DNA of 9,333 nucleotides, taken from assembly GCA_018816925.1 (NCBI GenBank), contig JAHIUP010000008.1, forward strand, positions 1 through 9,333. Direction: 5' to 3'. A program made the position numbers and the translations under genes. The stretch is from Patescibacteria group bacterium. Lineage in GTDB: Bacteria; Patescibacteriota; Minisyncoccia; Minisyncoccales; UBA10102. Every line of letters starts with the position of its first letter. The first letter of the stretch is position 1. The notes below the pieces were generated by a model that was not told the DNA's origin, searched no databases, and saw only the letters and a program-made list of their open reading frames with translations. Below are positions 1 through 5,967 of this stretch, piece by piece.

Positions 1-224
1 CGGAAGTGATATCCTCTATTCCATTGGAGCGTATTCTCTTGGAAACGGACTCTCCCTACCTGACTCCTCCCCAAGCAATAGTAGGGACAGACCCTACTAC
101 GCGCAACGAACCCTTGTTTGTGAAATATGTCGCAGAAGAGATAGCGCGCATCAAAGGCATCTCGGTAGAAGAGGTTGCTTCTGCGACAACAGCAAATGCC
201 AAAGCCCTATTCCGCTTAATCTAA
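1..224 (+). CDS. tatD: TatD-family metal-dependent hydrolase, C-terminal part
   Basis: This is the 3' end of a gene that starts left of the window; codons are in frame from base 3 and the stop is TAA at 222-224. About 73 residues are visible of a family that usually runs to about 255-265. The segment IPLERILLETDSPYLTP is the family signature near the C-terminus, and the Asp of ETDSPYL is a metal-site residue of the TIM-barrel (amidohydrolase-like) fold. It is followed by the typical RNEP and the tail with SVEEVASATTANAKALF. TatD proteins are metal-dependent nucleases/hydrolases, with 3'-5' exonuclease activity reported for the E. coli protein; the exact substrate here cannot be told. The GTG at 6-8 is internal and not a start. 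The gene converges on the mutY remnant, with only 5 bases between the two stop codons. Confidence 0.9.
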   Translation, partial: EVISSIPLERILLETDSPYLTPPQAIVGTDPTTRNEPLFVKYVAEEIARIKGISVEEVASATTANAKALFRLI

Positions 225-229
225 ACTCA

Positions 230-661
230 TTATAGGGCGTAGGAGTTTCTTTTCTTTTTAAGGAGGCCGTCTTTCTCTAAAGAGGCAAGAATCTTTTTGG
301 AAGCAGGTAGCTTTTCTAATTGCTCGGGCAACGAAATTCCAAACGACCGACGTAGATTTGTTGCCCTCGAGCCCACAATAATCTTTGCGGTTTTCTTGAG
401 AGCGAGCGCCCTTTTCCAATAACCCAGCCCTTTCCATACAGAAAGGAGTTTGTGGTTATGGGCTTTGGCAAGAGCCTCCAGGGTGGGAAACTCTTGGAGA
501 AACTCTTCGTACTTGGGCAATACCCTTGGAATCTGCGTCTGTTGGAGCATTACCTCTGATACAAGGATTTTGTAGGGGTCTTTTGTTCTGCGCCAAGGCA
601 GGTTTCTCCGATTATTCGCATACTAGCAGAGTATGGTCTTTTGGAATTCAGAGGTTCTCAC
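230..661 (-). pseudogene. mutY: Broken A/G-specific adenine glycosylase (mutY remnant)
   Basis: On the minus strand the translation shows an unmistakable MutY N-terminus: SEFQKTILC, stop, YANNRRNLPWRRT, DPYKILVSEVMLQQTQIPRV, then FPTLEALAKAH and WKGLGYWKRALALKKTAKIIV. The stop is TAG at 625-623, exactly where the family has a conserved Trp (WY..N.R.LPWR), so a single TGG to TAG change explains it. After AKIIV the sequence jumps to GSRATNLRR and a winged-helix-like tail (ILASLEKDGLLKKKRNSYAL) that resembles the end of short MutY proteins. The helix-hairpin-helix (LPGIG.YTA), the catalytic Asp and the Cys cluster are all absent, so an in-frame internal deletion is inferred. The longest open piece from ATG 550 would also lose the catalytic Glu of SEVMLQQT. 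A GTG at 661-659 is a possible original start. MutY normally removes A opposite 8-oxoG; this copy cannot. Confidence 0.82.
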
Positions 662-697
662 ACCTTGATTATATTATTTGTGCACTTGATGGGAAGT

Positions 698-728
698 TTG
701 ACAGACCAGGAAAGGCGGAGTATATATT
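698..728 (+). promoter_or_regulatory. Sigma70-type promoter for the 764-1198 gene
   Basis: A perfect -35 TTGACA lies at 698-703. Exactly 17 bases later comes the AT-rich -10 stretch TATATATT: TATATA at 721-726, or TATATT at 723-728 with a 19-base spacer. Transcription would start near 733-736, giving a leader of about 30 bases that contains the Shine-Dalgarno. The promoter lies downstream of the more distal in-frame ATG at 641, which argues against that start. It points away from the mutY remnant. Confidence 0.75.
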
Positions 729-752
729 TTAGTACGCAGAAGTTTGTTCAGG

Positions 753-759
753 AAGGAGG
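753..759 (+). promoter_or_regulatory. Shine-Dalgarno deciding the start at 764
   Basis: AAGGAGG lies 4 bases before the ATG at 764-766. It is the only strong ribosome binding site in the window; leuS, glmS, tdh, kbl and the 8605-9168 gene have none that I can see. It fixes this gene's start at 764. Confidence 0.8.
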
Positions 760-763
760 AGAA

Positions 764-1198
764 ATGCTCGACCCAATCACGGGGGGAGACACCGCCAAAA
801 GATTGTTGCCGCCAGGATGGATCGTCAAGGAAACCAAGCCGCCGTTCGATCCATCCACCCTTGAGTCCATTGAGTTTGTTCCCCTGCTACCAGCAGATTC
901 TAGGCAAGAGATCCTCTCAGTTCGTCAGATCCTTGCTCTCCAGAAAAAGGAGGGCTGGAAGCCGATTCTGGCCTTGGACGACGTACCTTCTCTTATACGC
1001 CCATGGAGAAGCTTTCTAGATAGGGAGCCGCGTCATTGGCTTCTCCTTACAGGGACTCTGGTGATTGACGGGAAGCAAGTATGCCTAGGGCAGTATATGC
1101 CTTGCCTCAAGGAGACGCACGTTGAGCTCTTGTTGCTAGATAGCTATATCAGTAGTTGCCTTATGGTGCGGGCTAAGCTTGTGAAACCAGCAAGGTAG
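764..1198 (+). CDS. Unrecognised 144-residue protein, single-gene unit
   Basis: I do not recognise the family. The start is set by the Shine-Dalgarno at 753-759 and the promoter at 698-728; an upstream in-frame ATG at 641 would place the promoter inside the gene. The product is soluble-looking, with no signal peptide and no convincing membrane helix. It begins MLDPITGGDTAKRLLPPGW. It has a mixed middle (ILSVRQILALQKKEGWKPIL, then PWRSFLDREPRHW) and a hydrophobic beta-like C-terminal half (WLLLTGTLVIDGKQVCLGQY, then HVELLLLDSYI). Two Cys fall at about residues 106 and 113, and a third lies near the C-terminus, with no clear metal motif. The gene is transcriptionally isolated: own promoter before, hairpin terminator after, not an operon with leuS. 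Its expression signals are much stronger than those of its neighbours, which suggests high expression or a foreign origin. Function unknown. Confidence 0.75.
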   Translation: MLDPITGGDTAKRLLPPGWIVKETKPPFDPSTLESIEFVPLLPADSRQEILSVRQILALQKKEGWKPILALDDVPSLIRPWRSFLDREPRHWLLLTGTLVIDGKQVCLGQYMPCLKETHVELLLLDSYISSCLMVRAKLVKPAR

Positions 1199-1225
1199 TA
1201 TCTTGAGTATCCAGATGGAGGCAAC

Positions 1226-1261
1226 CGGCTTCCGAGAACTCCTCGGAAGCCGCTCTTTTTT
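1226..1261 (+). terminator. Intrinsic terminator after the 764-1198 gene
   Basis: A perfect 11-bp stem, CGGCTTCCGAG at 1226-1236 with CTCGGAAGCCG at 1242-1252, has a 5-base loop (AACTC). It is followed by CTC and six T (1256-1261). It lies 28 bases after the stop codon and separates this transcript from leuS. Confidence 0.92.
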
Positions 1262-1276
1262 GGGCGAGAGCAACAA

Positions 1277-1305
1277 TAGACAAAGGCAAGAAAAAGTCCT
1301 ACAAT
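1277..1305 (+). promoter_or_regulatory. leuS promoter, nearly leaderless
   Basis: TAGACA at 1277-1282 (5 of 6 to TTGACA), a 17-base spacer, and TACAAT at 1300-1305 (5 of 6 to TATAAT). Transcription would begin near 1311-1313, only a few bases before the leuS ATG at 1316, where no Shine-Dalgarno is present. This suggests an almost leaderless mRNA and argues against the in-frame TTG at 1310. Confidence 0.6.
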
Positions 1306-1315
1306 CTGTTTGTGT

Positions 1316-3868
1316 ATGGTCAGGTATAATCCTGCAGAAATAGAGGCAAAATGGGCCAAGAAATGGGAGAAGGAGAAGGCCTGGGAGGTGGACCTCGAAA
1401 AGGCCCAAAAGCCCTACTACAACCTCATGATGTTCCCGTACCCTTCAGCTGAAGGACTCCATGTGGGGAACGTGTACGCCTTCACGGGTGCGGACATCCA
1501 CGGCAGGTTTCGTAGGATGCAGGGCTTTGACGTGTTTGAGCCCATGGGGTTTGACTCTTTTGGCATACACTCTGAAAACTTTGCCCTCAAAAAGGGAACG
1601 CATCCAAAAGAGCAGACCGCAAAAAACATTACGAATTTTACGCAGCAGCTCAAAACCCTGGGAGCTCTTTTTGACTGGAGTCGGGCAGTTACTACATCGG
1701 AGCCCGAATACTATAAGTGGACCCAGTGGCTTTTCCTCCAGCTCTACAAGGCGGGGCTCGCCTACAAGGCAAAGGCGCCCGTGGACTGGTGCCCTTCTTG
1801 CAAGACGGTGCTTGCAGACGAGCAGGTAATTCATGGAAAGTGCGAGCGGTGCGACACGCAAATTGTGCAGAAAGAGCTTGAGCAGTGGTTTTTTGCCATT
1901 ACCAAGTATGCGGAGCGCCTCTTGAAAAACCTGGAGACCATTGATTGGTCCGAGCGCACGAAGATTGCCCAGCGCAATTGGATTGGGAGGTCCGAGGGAG
2001 CGCTTTTGAAATTCGAAATCCGAAGCACGAAATCCGAGCAGTATATTGAAGTTTTTACAACGAGGCCGGATACATTATTTGGCGCCACGTACATGGTGTT
2101 GGCTCCCGAACACGAACTCGTAGGAAAACTCAAGGATTCTATTGAGAACTGGGGTGAGGTGGAAAAGTACATAAACGGGGCGAAACAAAAGAACGAACTG
2201 GAACGCACCGAGCTCGAGAAAGAGAAAACGGGAGTGGAGCTGAAAGGAATAAAGGCGGTAAATCCTGCGAACAAGCAGGAGATTCCTGTGTATGCTGCCG
2301 ATTATGTATTTGCTTCTTACGGCACGGGAGCTGTTATGGCGGTTCCTGCCCATGATGAGCGGGATTTTGAGTTCGCGAAAAAGTACAATCTTCCTATTAT
2401 GCAGGTAATATGCGGGGATTACCCAGAACAAACGTGCCCGGCATTAAAGGAGGCGTATACCGGGCCTGGCAACCTTGTAGGGTCTGGGAAGTTTGATGGT
2501 ATGGATTCGGAAGAGGCGAAAGCAAAGATTGTTGAGTTCGCGAAAGGGAAGCTCACAACGACCTACCATCTCCGGGATTGGCTCATTTCCCGCCAGCGCT
2601 ACTGGGGGCCTCCTATACCCATCATCTACTGTCGTAGATGCTGGGAAATTCGAAATTCGAAATTCGAAATTCGAAATTTCAAGGAGGGGATAGATTATAT
2701 TTTCATCAACGGCAAAGAGCACATTATCGTACCTGTGCCAGAAAAGGATCTGCCAGTGGAGCTTCTTTATGTGGAGAACTTCAGGCCGGAGGGTTCGGGG
2801 AAGTCCCCTTTAGCGAACGTACCCGAGTTTGTGAATACCACGTGTCCTCAATGCGGAGGCGCCGCGCAAAGAGAAACAGATGTTTCCGACACATTTCTTG
2901 ATTCCTCTTGGTACTATCTCCGCTATCCTTCTGTGGGGTTTCGAAATTCGAAATTCGAAATTCGAAATTCTAAACAAATCCAAAATACAAAATCCAAAAC
3001 TGTAGAATTGCCTTGGAATACTGAAATAACTGGGAAATGGTTGCCTGTGGATATGTACATCGGGGGCCAGGAGCACGCGGTGCTCCACCTTCTCTACGCG
3101 AGATTCATTACGATGGCCCTTTATGATATGGGTTTTATTGCGTTTGAAGAACCCTTCCAGAAGTTCCGTGCCCACGGCCTTATTACAAAAGACGGGGCAA
3201 AAATGTCCAAGTCCAAGGGCAATGTGGTGAGTCCGGACGAGTTTGTGGCAAAGTACGGAGCAGACGCCGTGCGCTGCTACCTCATGTTCACCGGTCCATT
3301 TTCGGAGGGAGGGGACTGGTCTGACAAGGGAATCGTGGGAGTATCTAGGTTCTTCAACCGGGTGTGGGATTTTTTGCAGCATGAGGGGAAGAATCTCCAA
3401 TCCGGAGAAGGGCTAGAGCAGCTTCGCCATAAGACCATAAAGAAGGTGACGGAGGATCTGGAACAGCTTCATTACAATACCGTGGTCGCGGGCCTCATGG
3501 AGTATTTCAATGCGTTTTCCGGCAACTCCACGGTTTCCCTGCAGGATGCGGAGACCCTTCTCTTACTGCTGGCTCCTCTTGCTCCTCATCTCACAGAAGA
3601 GCTTTGGGAACAGCTGGGCAAAGAAGGGAGTTGCCATAACAAGCAGTGGCCTTCGTATGACGTGGATAAGATTCAAGAGGAAACATTCCGTCTCGTGTTT
3701 CAGGTGAACGGCAAACCGAGGGACGTGGTGGAGGTGGAGACCGGTATTTCTGAAGAAGGGGCAAAAAAGGCGGCGCTGGGGTCAGAAAAGGTGCAGAAAT
3801 GGCTTGCAGGCAAGGAGCCAAAGCGTATTGTGGTGGTTCCGGGGAAATTAGTAAACATCGTTGTATGA
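1316..3868 (+). CDS. leuS: Leucyl-tRNA synthetase
   Basis: Class I synthetase that charges tRNA-Leu with leucine in the cytoplasm; 850 residues, near the usual bacterial length. In order: the HIGH-type motif FPYPSAEGLHVGN (40-52); a zinc ribbon with C159, C162, C176 and C179; the CP1 editing domain with TTRPDT (248-253) and MAVPAHDERD, whose D347 matches the editing Asp; DWLISRQRYWG (421-431); a second Cys pair set (C439/C442, C510/C513); DSSWYYLRYP (529-538); VDMYIGGQEHAVLHLLYARF (578-597); the KMSKS loop (629-633); and an anticodon-binding C-terminal region. ATG 1316 is chosen because MVRYNPAEIEAKW matches the usual N-terminus and the promoter ends at 1305. Three heptad repeat arrays lie in frame. 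One is at about residues 232-241, in the editing domain. A second follows CRRC (443-456), inserted before PVPEKDLPV. A third lies between RYPS and PWNTEITGKWLPVD (541-562). These appear to be surface-loop insertions, so the enzyme is probably active. Confidence 0.97.
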   Translation: MVRYNPAEIEAKWAKKWEKEKAWEVDLEKAQKPYYNLMMFPYPSAEGLHVGNVYAFTGADIHGRFRRMQGFDVFEPMGFDSFGIHSENFALKKGTHPKEQTAKNITNFTQQLKTLGALFDWSRAVTTSEPEYYKWTQWLFLQLYKAGLAYKAKAPVDWCPSCKTVLADEQVIHGKCERCDTQIVQKELEQWFFAITKYAERLLKNLETIDWSERTKIAQRNWIGRSEGALLKFEIRSTKSEQYIEVFTTRPDTLFGATYMVLAPEHELVGKLKDSIENWGEVEKYINGAKQKNELERTELEKEKTGVELKGIKAVNPANKQEIPVYAADYVFASYGTGAVMAVPAHDERDFEFAKKYNLPIMQVICGDYPEQTCPALKEAYTGPGNLVGSGKFDGMDSEEAKAKIVEFAKGKLTTTYHLRDWLISRQRYWGPPIPIIYCRRCWEIRNSKFEIRNFKEGIDYIFINGKEHIIVPVPEKDLPVELLYVENFRPEGSGKSPLANVPEFVNTTCPQCGGAAQRETDVSDTFLDSSWYYLRYPSVGFRNSKFEIRNSKQIQNTKSKTVELPWNTEITGKWLPVDMYIGGQEHAVLHLLYARFITMALYDMGFIAFEEPFQKFRAHGLITKDGAKMSKSKGNVVSPDEFVAKYGADAVRCYLMFTGPFSEGGDWSDKGIVGVSRFFNRVWDFLQHEGKNLQSGEGLEQLRHKTIKKVTEDLEQLHYNTVVAGLMEYFNAFSGNSTVSLQDAETLLLLLAPLAPHLTEELWEQLGKEGSCHNKQWPSYDVDKIQEETFRLVFQVNGKPRDVVEVETGISEEGAKKAALGSEKVQKWLAGKEPKRIVVVPGKLVNIVV
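2008..2035. repeat. Degenerate GAAATTC heptad array in leuS (array 1)
   Basis: Four tandem 7-base units: GAAATTC, GAAATCC, GAAGCAC, GAAATCC. They encode KFEIRSTKSE in the CP1 editing domain, just before the VFTTRPDT strand. Compared with ordinary leuS the loop gains only about two residues, so the repeat has partly replaced native sequence or decayed into it. Confidence 0.6.
2645..2679. repeat. GAAATTC heptad array in leuS (array 2)
   Basis: Four perfect GAAATTC units (2645-2672) and one GAAATTT (2673-2679). They encode the repeated peptide EIRNSKF/EIRNF directly after the zinc-type CRRC pair. The insertion and the flanking KEGIDYIFINGKEH separate CRRC from PVPEKDLPV, which follow each other closely in most leuS products. 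Confidence 0.92.
2943..3000. repeat. GAAATTC heptad array plus A-rich direct repeat in leuS (array 3)
   Basis: Four perfect GAAATTC units at 2943-2970 (FRNSKFEIRNSK) are followed by two near-identical 13-base units, CAAATCCAAAATA (2975-2987) and CAAAATCCAAAAC (2988-3000), encoding QIQNTKSKT. Together they form a hydrophilic insertion between the conserved SSWYYLRYPS and the PVDMYIGG block. Confidence 0.9.
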
Positions 3869-3873
3869 AGCTT

Positions 3874-4008
3874 GGAATACTGCTCCCAGGAACCACCCCT
3901 CTCGTCCGCCAGCGCGGACTCGGGGGTTACGCGCTCGGCAGTTTTCCCTCGCTATCGCGCGGGACCATGCAAAACTGCCTGCGCGAATTTCCTGGAAAGC
4001 AGCATTCC
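3874..4008. other. Possible structured RNA or palindromic element: three-way junction
   Basis: The leuS-glmS gap contains nested complementary segments. The outer stem pairs 3874-3892 with 3989-4008 (17 bp: 5, a mismatch, 5, a 1x2 loop, 7). Arm A pairs CC.CCC (3893-3898) with GGGGG (3922-3926), then GTCCGC (3904-3909) with GCGGAC (3914-3919) around a CAGC loop. Arm B pairs CGCGC (3930-3934) with GCGCG (3981-3985), GGCAGTTTT (3937-3945) with AAAACTGCC (3971-3979), and CCC.CGC with GCG.GGG (3946-3963) around TATC. In all about 48 pairs with almost no loose bases at the junction. No T-run follows, so it is not a plain terminator. No reading frame in it looks real. It could be a cis-acting RNA of the glmS mRNA, the 3' end of the leuS mRNA, or a palindromic mobile repeat. 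I recognise no known family. Confidence 0.6.
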
Positions 4009-4024
4009 CTCGCATCACCGTTTA

Positions 4025-4077
4025 GGATTTAGATATTCGAATTTGTTTAGAAATTAGAAATTAGGATTTAGAAATTC
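4025..4077. repeat. Degenerate heptad repeat upstream of glmS
   Basis: Tandem 7-base units related to those in leuS: GGATTTA, GATATTC, GAATTTG, a 4-base TTTA, then GAAATTA, GAAATTA, GGATTTA, GAAATTC. The same period and the GAAATT core suggest one repeat family at both coding and non-coding sites. The AT-rich stretch may also hold the glmS promoter, but I see no convincing -35/-10 pair. Confidence 0.65.
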
Positions 4078-4093
4078 TTTTGCATAGCAAAAG
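4077..4093 (+). promoter_or_regulatory. Hairpin/operator-like dyad abutting the glmS start
   Basis: CTTTTGC (4077-4083), loop ATA, GCAAAAG (4087-4093): a perfect 7-bp dyad that ends 3 bases before the glmS ATG, where a Shine-Dalgarno would normally lie. No Shine-Dalgarno is present. It could hinder ribosome access as RNA or be a repressor site as DNA; which of these is unknown. Confidence 0.5.
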
Positions 4094-4096
4094 CAT

Positions 4097-5929
4097 ATGT
4101 GCGGCATTGTAGGATACATCGGCAATAATAAAGACATAGCGCTCGGCCTGGAAGCATTGAAGCGCCTTGAATACCGCGGTTATGATTCCGCGGGCATTGC
4201 CGCATACGACGAGGCAACGGGGACGATTGTGTTCGCGAAAGCCGTGGGGAAGATTGAGAATCTAGAGAGGAAGCTCGCGGGGTCATCTATTGGAGGCAGC
4301 CCTATACTTTTGCATACGAGGTGGGCAACGCATGGGGAAGCAACGGAGGAGAACGCGCATCCGCATGCCGACTGCAAGGGAAATATCTTTTTGGTGCACA
4401 ATGGGATTATTGAGAATTACGCACAGCTGAAACAGAAACTTGCAGAGCGCGGCCACACGTTCGCTTCAGAAACAGACACAGAGGTACTGCCTCATCTTAT
4501 TGAGCATTTTTTCCGGGGGAATTTGGAAGAAGCGGTGCGAAAAGCCCTTTCCCTTGTGAAGGGAAGTTATGCCGTTGCGGTTATTGCGAAAGAAGACCCG
4601 GGGAAGATAGTGGCCGCCCGTCTTTCCAGTCCCCTTGTGCTTTCCGTAAACGGCTCCGGCGGCTTTGTGGCTTCCGATCCTGCCGCCCTTCTTGCCCATT
4701 CCAATAAGGTGGTGTTTTTGGACGACGAAGAGGTGGCGGTGGTGAGACAGGATGGATTCTCCGTGAGCGATCTGAAGAATAACCTCAAAGAGAAGGAAGT
4801 TACGGAATTGGAATGGTCTTTAGAGGAAGCCCAGAAAGGTGGGTACGAACACTTTATGCTCAAGGAAATTATGGAACAGCCCGAGAGTATCGCAAATGCC
4901 CTGCGTGGGCGTCTCTTGCTAGAAGAAGGCAAGGCACGACTTGGGGGAGTGGAGCATCTGCGAGAGAAGCTTAGGCAGGTGAAACGCATGAACATTCTGG
5001 CCATGGGAACCGCCCTGTACGCGGGAAGGGTGGGAGAATATATGTTAGAAGAGTACGCGGGCATTCCTTGCGAAGTGGATTCGGCCTCCGAATTCCGGTA
5101 CCGCAAGCCGGTTCTCGACGAACACACCGCTTCCTTATTCGTTTCCCAATCAGGGGAGACCGCAGACACGCTTGCCGCCCTGAAAGAGGTAAAGGACAAG
5201 GGGGGTTTGGCCTTGGGTATTGTGAACGCGGTAGGTTCTTCCATCGCGAGGGGGACCGACGCTGGGGTGTACAACCACGCGGGGTCCGAGATTGGGGTTG
5301 CCTCCACGAAGGCCTTTACCTCCCAGCTTACGGTGCTCGCCCTCCTTGCTCTGTTCCTCGGCAGGCAACGGGATTTGTCTCTGGTCATTGGTCAGTGCAT
5401 CGCAAAAGAGCTTTCTCGGCTTCCCGAGCTTGTTGCCAAGACCTTGGAGTCGGCTCCCCAGGTGGAAGAGATGGCAAAGAAGTACAAGGGCAAGGAGAAC
5501 TTTCTTTATATCGGCAGGAAGTACAGCTACCCCATTGCAATGGAGGGGGCCCTCAAGCTCAAGGAGATTTCTTATATACATGCGGAGGGATACGGTGCGG
5601 GGGAGATGAAACACGGCCCCATAGCTCTCATAGACGAGAACTTTCCTACGGTCGCCCTATGCCCTTCAGACAGCGTGTATGAGAAGATGGTTTCTAGTGT
5701 GCAGGAGATAAAGGCGAGAAGGGGCCCGGTTATTGCAATTGCCACGGAGGGGAATAAGGAGATTGGTCAACTTGCAGACGATGTCTTGTACATCCCCAAG
5801 ACCCTGGAAATGCTCACCCCCGTGTTGAGCGTTATTCCGCTTCAGCTGTTTGCCTACTACATGGGCGTACTGCGGGGGCACAACGTGGATATGCCCCGCA
5901 ACCTTGCAAAATCCGTAACTGTGGAATAA
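4097..5929 (+). CDS. glmS: Glutamine-fructose-6-phosphate aminotransferase (isomerizing)
   Basis: Makes glucosamine-6-phosphate from fructose-6-phosphate and glutamine, the first step toward UDP-GlcNAc for peptidoglycan and surface glycans. The product is 610 residues, the usual length (609 in E. coli). The N-terminal class II glutaminase starts MCGIVGYIG, so Cys2 becomes the nucleophile after Met removal. LEYRGYDSAGI (25-34), HTRWATHG (73-80), HNGIIENY (101-108) and TDTEV (126-130) are intact. Two SIS sugar-isomerase domains follow (about 293-420 and 460-600), with SQSGETADT (350-358), GVASTKAFTSQ (400-410), KEISYIHAEGYGAGEMKHGP (489-508, including the catalytic His region) and the closing NLAKSVTVE. 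The start is fixed because the Cys must be second. No Shine-Dalgarno is seen; a hairpin precedes the ATG and a folded 135-nt element lies further upstream. The gene is in the same direction as leuS, 228 bases away, and is followed 38 bases later by tdh. Confidence 0.97.
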   Translation: MCGIVGYIGNNKDIALGLEALKRLEYRGYDSAGIAAYDEATGTIVFAKAVGKIENLERKLAGSSIGGSPILLHTRWATHGEATEENAHPHADCKGNIFLVHNGIIENYAQLKQKLAERGHTFASETDTEVLPHLIEHFFRGNLEEAVRKALSLVKGSYAVAVIAKEDPGKIVAARLSSPLVLSVNGSGGFVASDPAALLAHSNKVVFLDDEEVAVVRQDGFSVSDLKNNLKEKEVTELEWSLEEAQKGGYEHFMLKEIMEQPESIANALRGRLLLEEGKARLGGVEHLREKLRQVKRMNILAMGTALYAGRVGEYMLEEYAGIPCEVDSASEFRYRKPVLDEHTASLFVSQSGETADTLAALKEVKDKGGLALGIVNAVGSSIARGTDAGVYNHAGSEIGVASTKAFTSQLTVLALLALFLGRQRDLSLVIGQCIAKELSRLPELVAKTLESAPQVEEMAKKYKGKENFLYIGRKYSYPIAMEGALKLKEISYIHAEGYGAGEMKHGPIALIDENFPTVALCPSDSVYEKMVSSVQEIKARRGPVIAIATEGNKEIGQLADDVLYIPKTLEMLTPVLSVIPLQLFAYYMGVLRGHNVDMPRNLAKSVTVE

Positions 5930-5932
5930 TCC

Positions 5933-5961
5933 TTGTAATGGACCACGAGAAAGTTTAGCAT
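5933..5961 (+). promoter_or_regulatory. Possible tdh-kbl promoter
   Basis: TTGTAA (5933-5938), a 17-base spacer, and TAGCAT (5956-5961) each match consensus at 4 of 6 bases. The -10 ends 6 bases before the tdh ATG, so a transcript would start at or next to the ATG (leaderless). It is weak alone, but the geometry repeats that of leuS and the 8605-9168 gene. Confidence 0.35.
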
Positions 5962-5967
5962 CAAGCC

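Noticed and set aside
623..625. TAG in mutY as a recoded sense codon
   Set aside because: Known recoding in Patescibacteria (Gracilibacteria/SR1) uses TGA, not TAG, and leuS here ends normally in TGA; the missing catalytic core also points to a pseudogene.
641..763. Upstream in-frame extension (ATG 641) of the small gene
   Set aside because: The consensus promoter at 698-728 and the Shine-Dalgarno at 753-759 lie inside it, and it overlaps the mutY N-terminal coding on the other strand; ATG 764 is used.
2444..3400. Minus-strand frames containing repeated NFEFRIS peptides
   Set aside because: They are the complement of the heptad repeat inside leuS, which is open in all six frames; the leuS frame carries all conserved motifs.
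3874..4008. glmS ribozyme
   Set aside because: The position fits, but the fold is a three-way junction and I cannot find the conserved ribozyme core or cleavage-site sequence; a covariance search would settle it.
3874..4008. Integron attC-like recombination site
   Set aside because: It is long and palindromic, but there is no RYYYAAC/GTTRRRY core pair at the stem ends and no cassette arrangement or integrase here.
3799..4057. Small reading frames spanning the leuS end and the leuS-glmS gap
   Set aside because: They overlap leuS or the folded element, have no ribosome binding site or promoter, and show composition expected of out-of-frame GC-rich DNA.
4567..5388. Long 273-codon minus-strand frame inside glmS
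   Set aside because: It is opposite fully conserved glmS codons, Ser/Arg/Pro-rich in the manner of antisense frames, with no recognisable domain.
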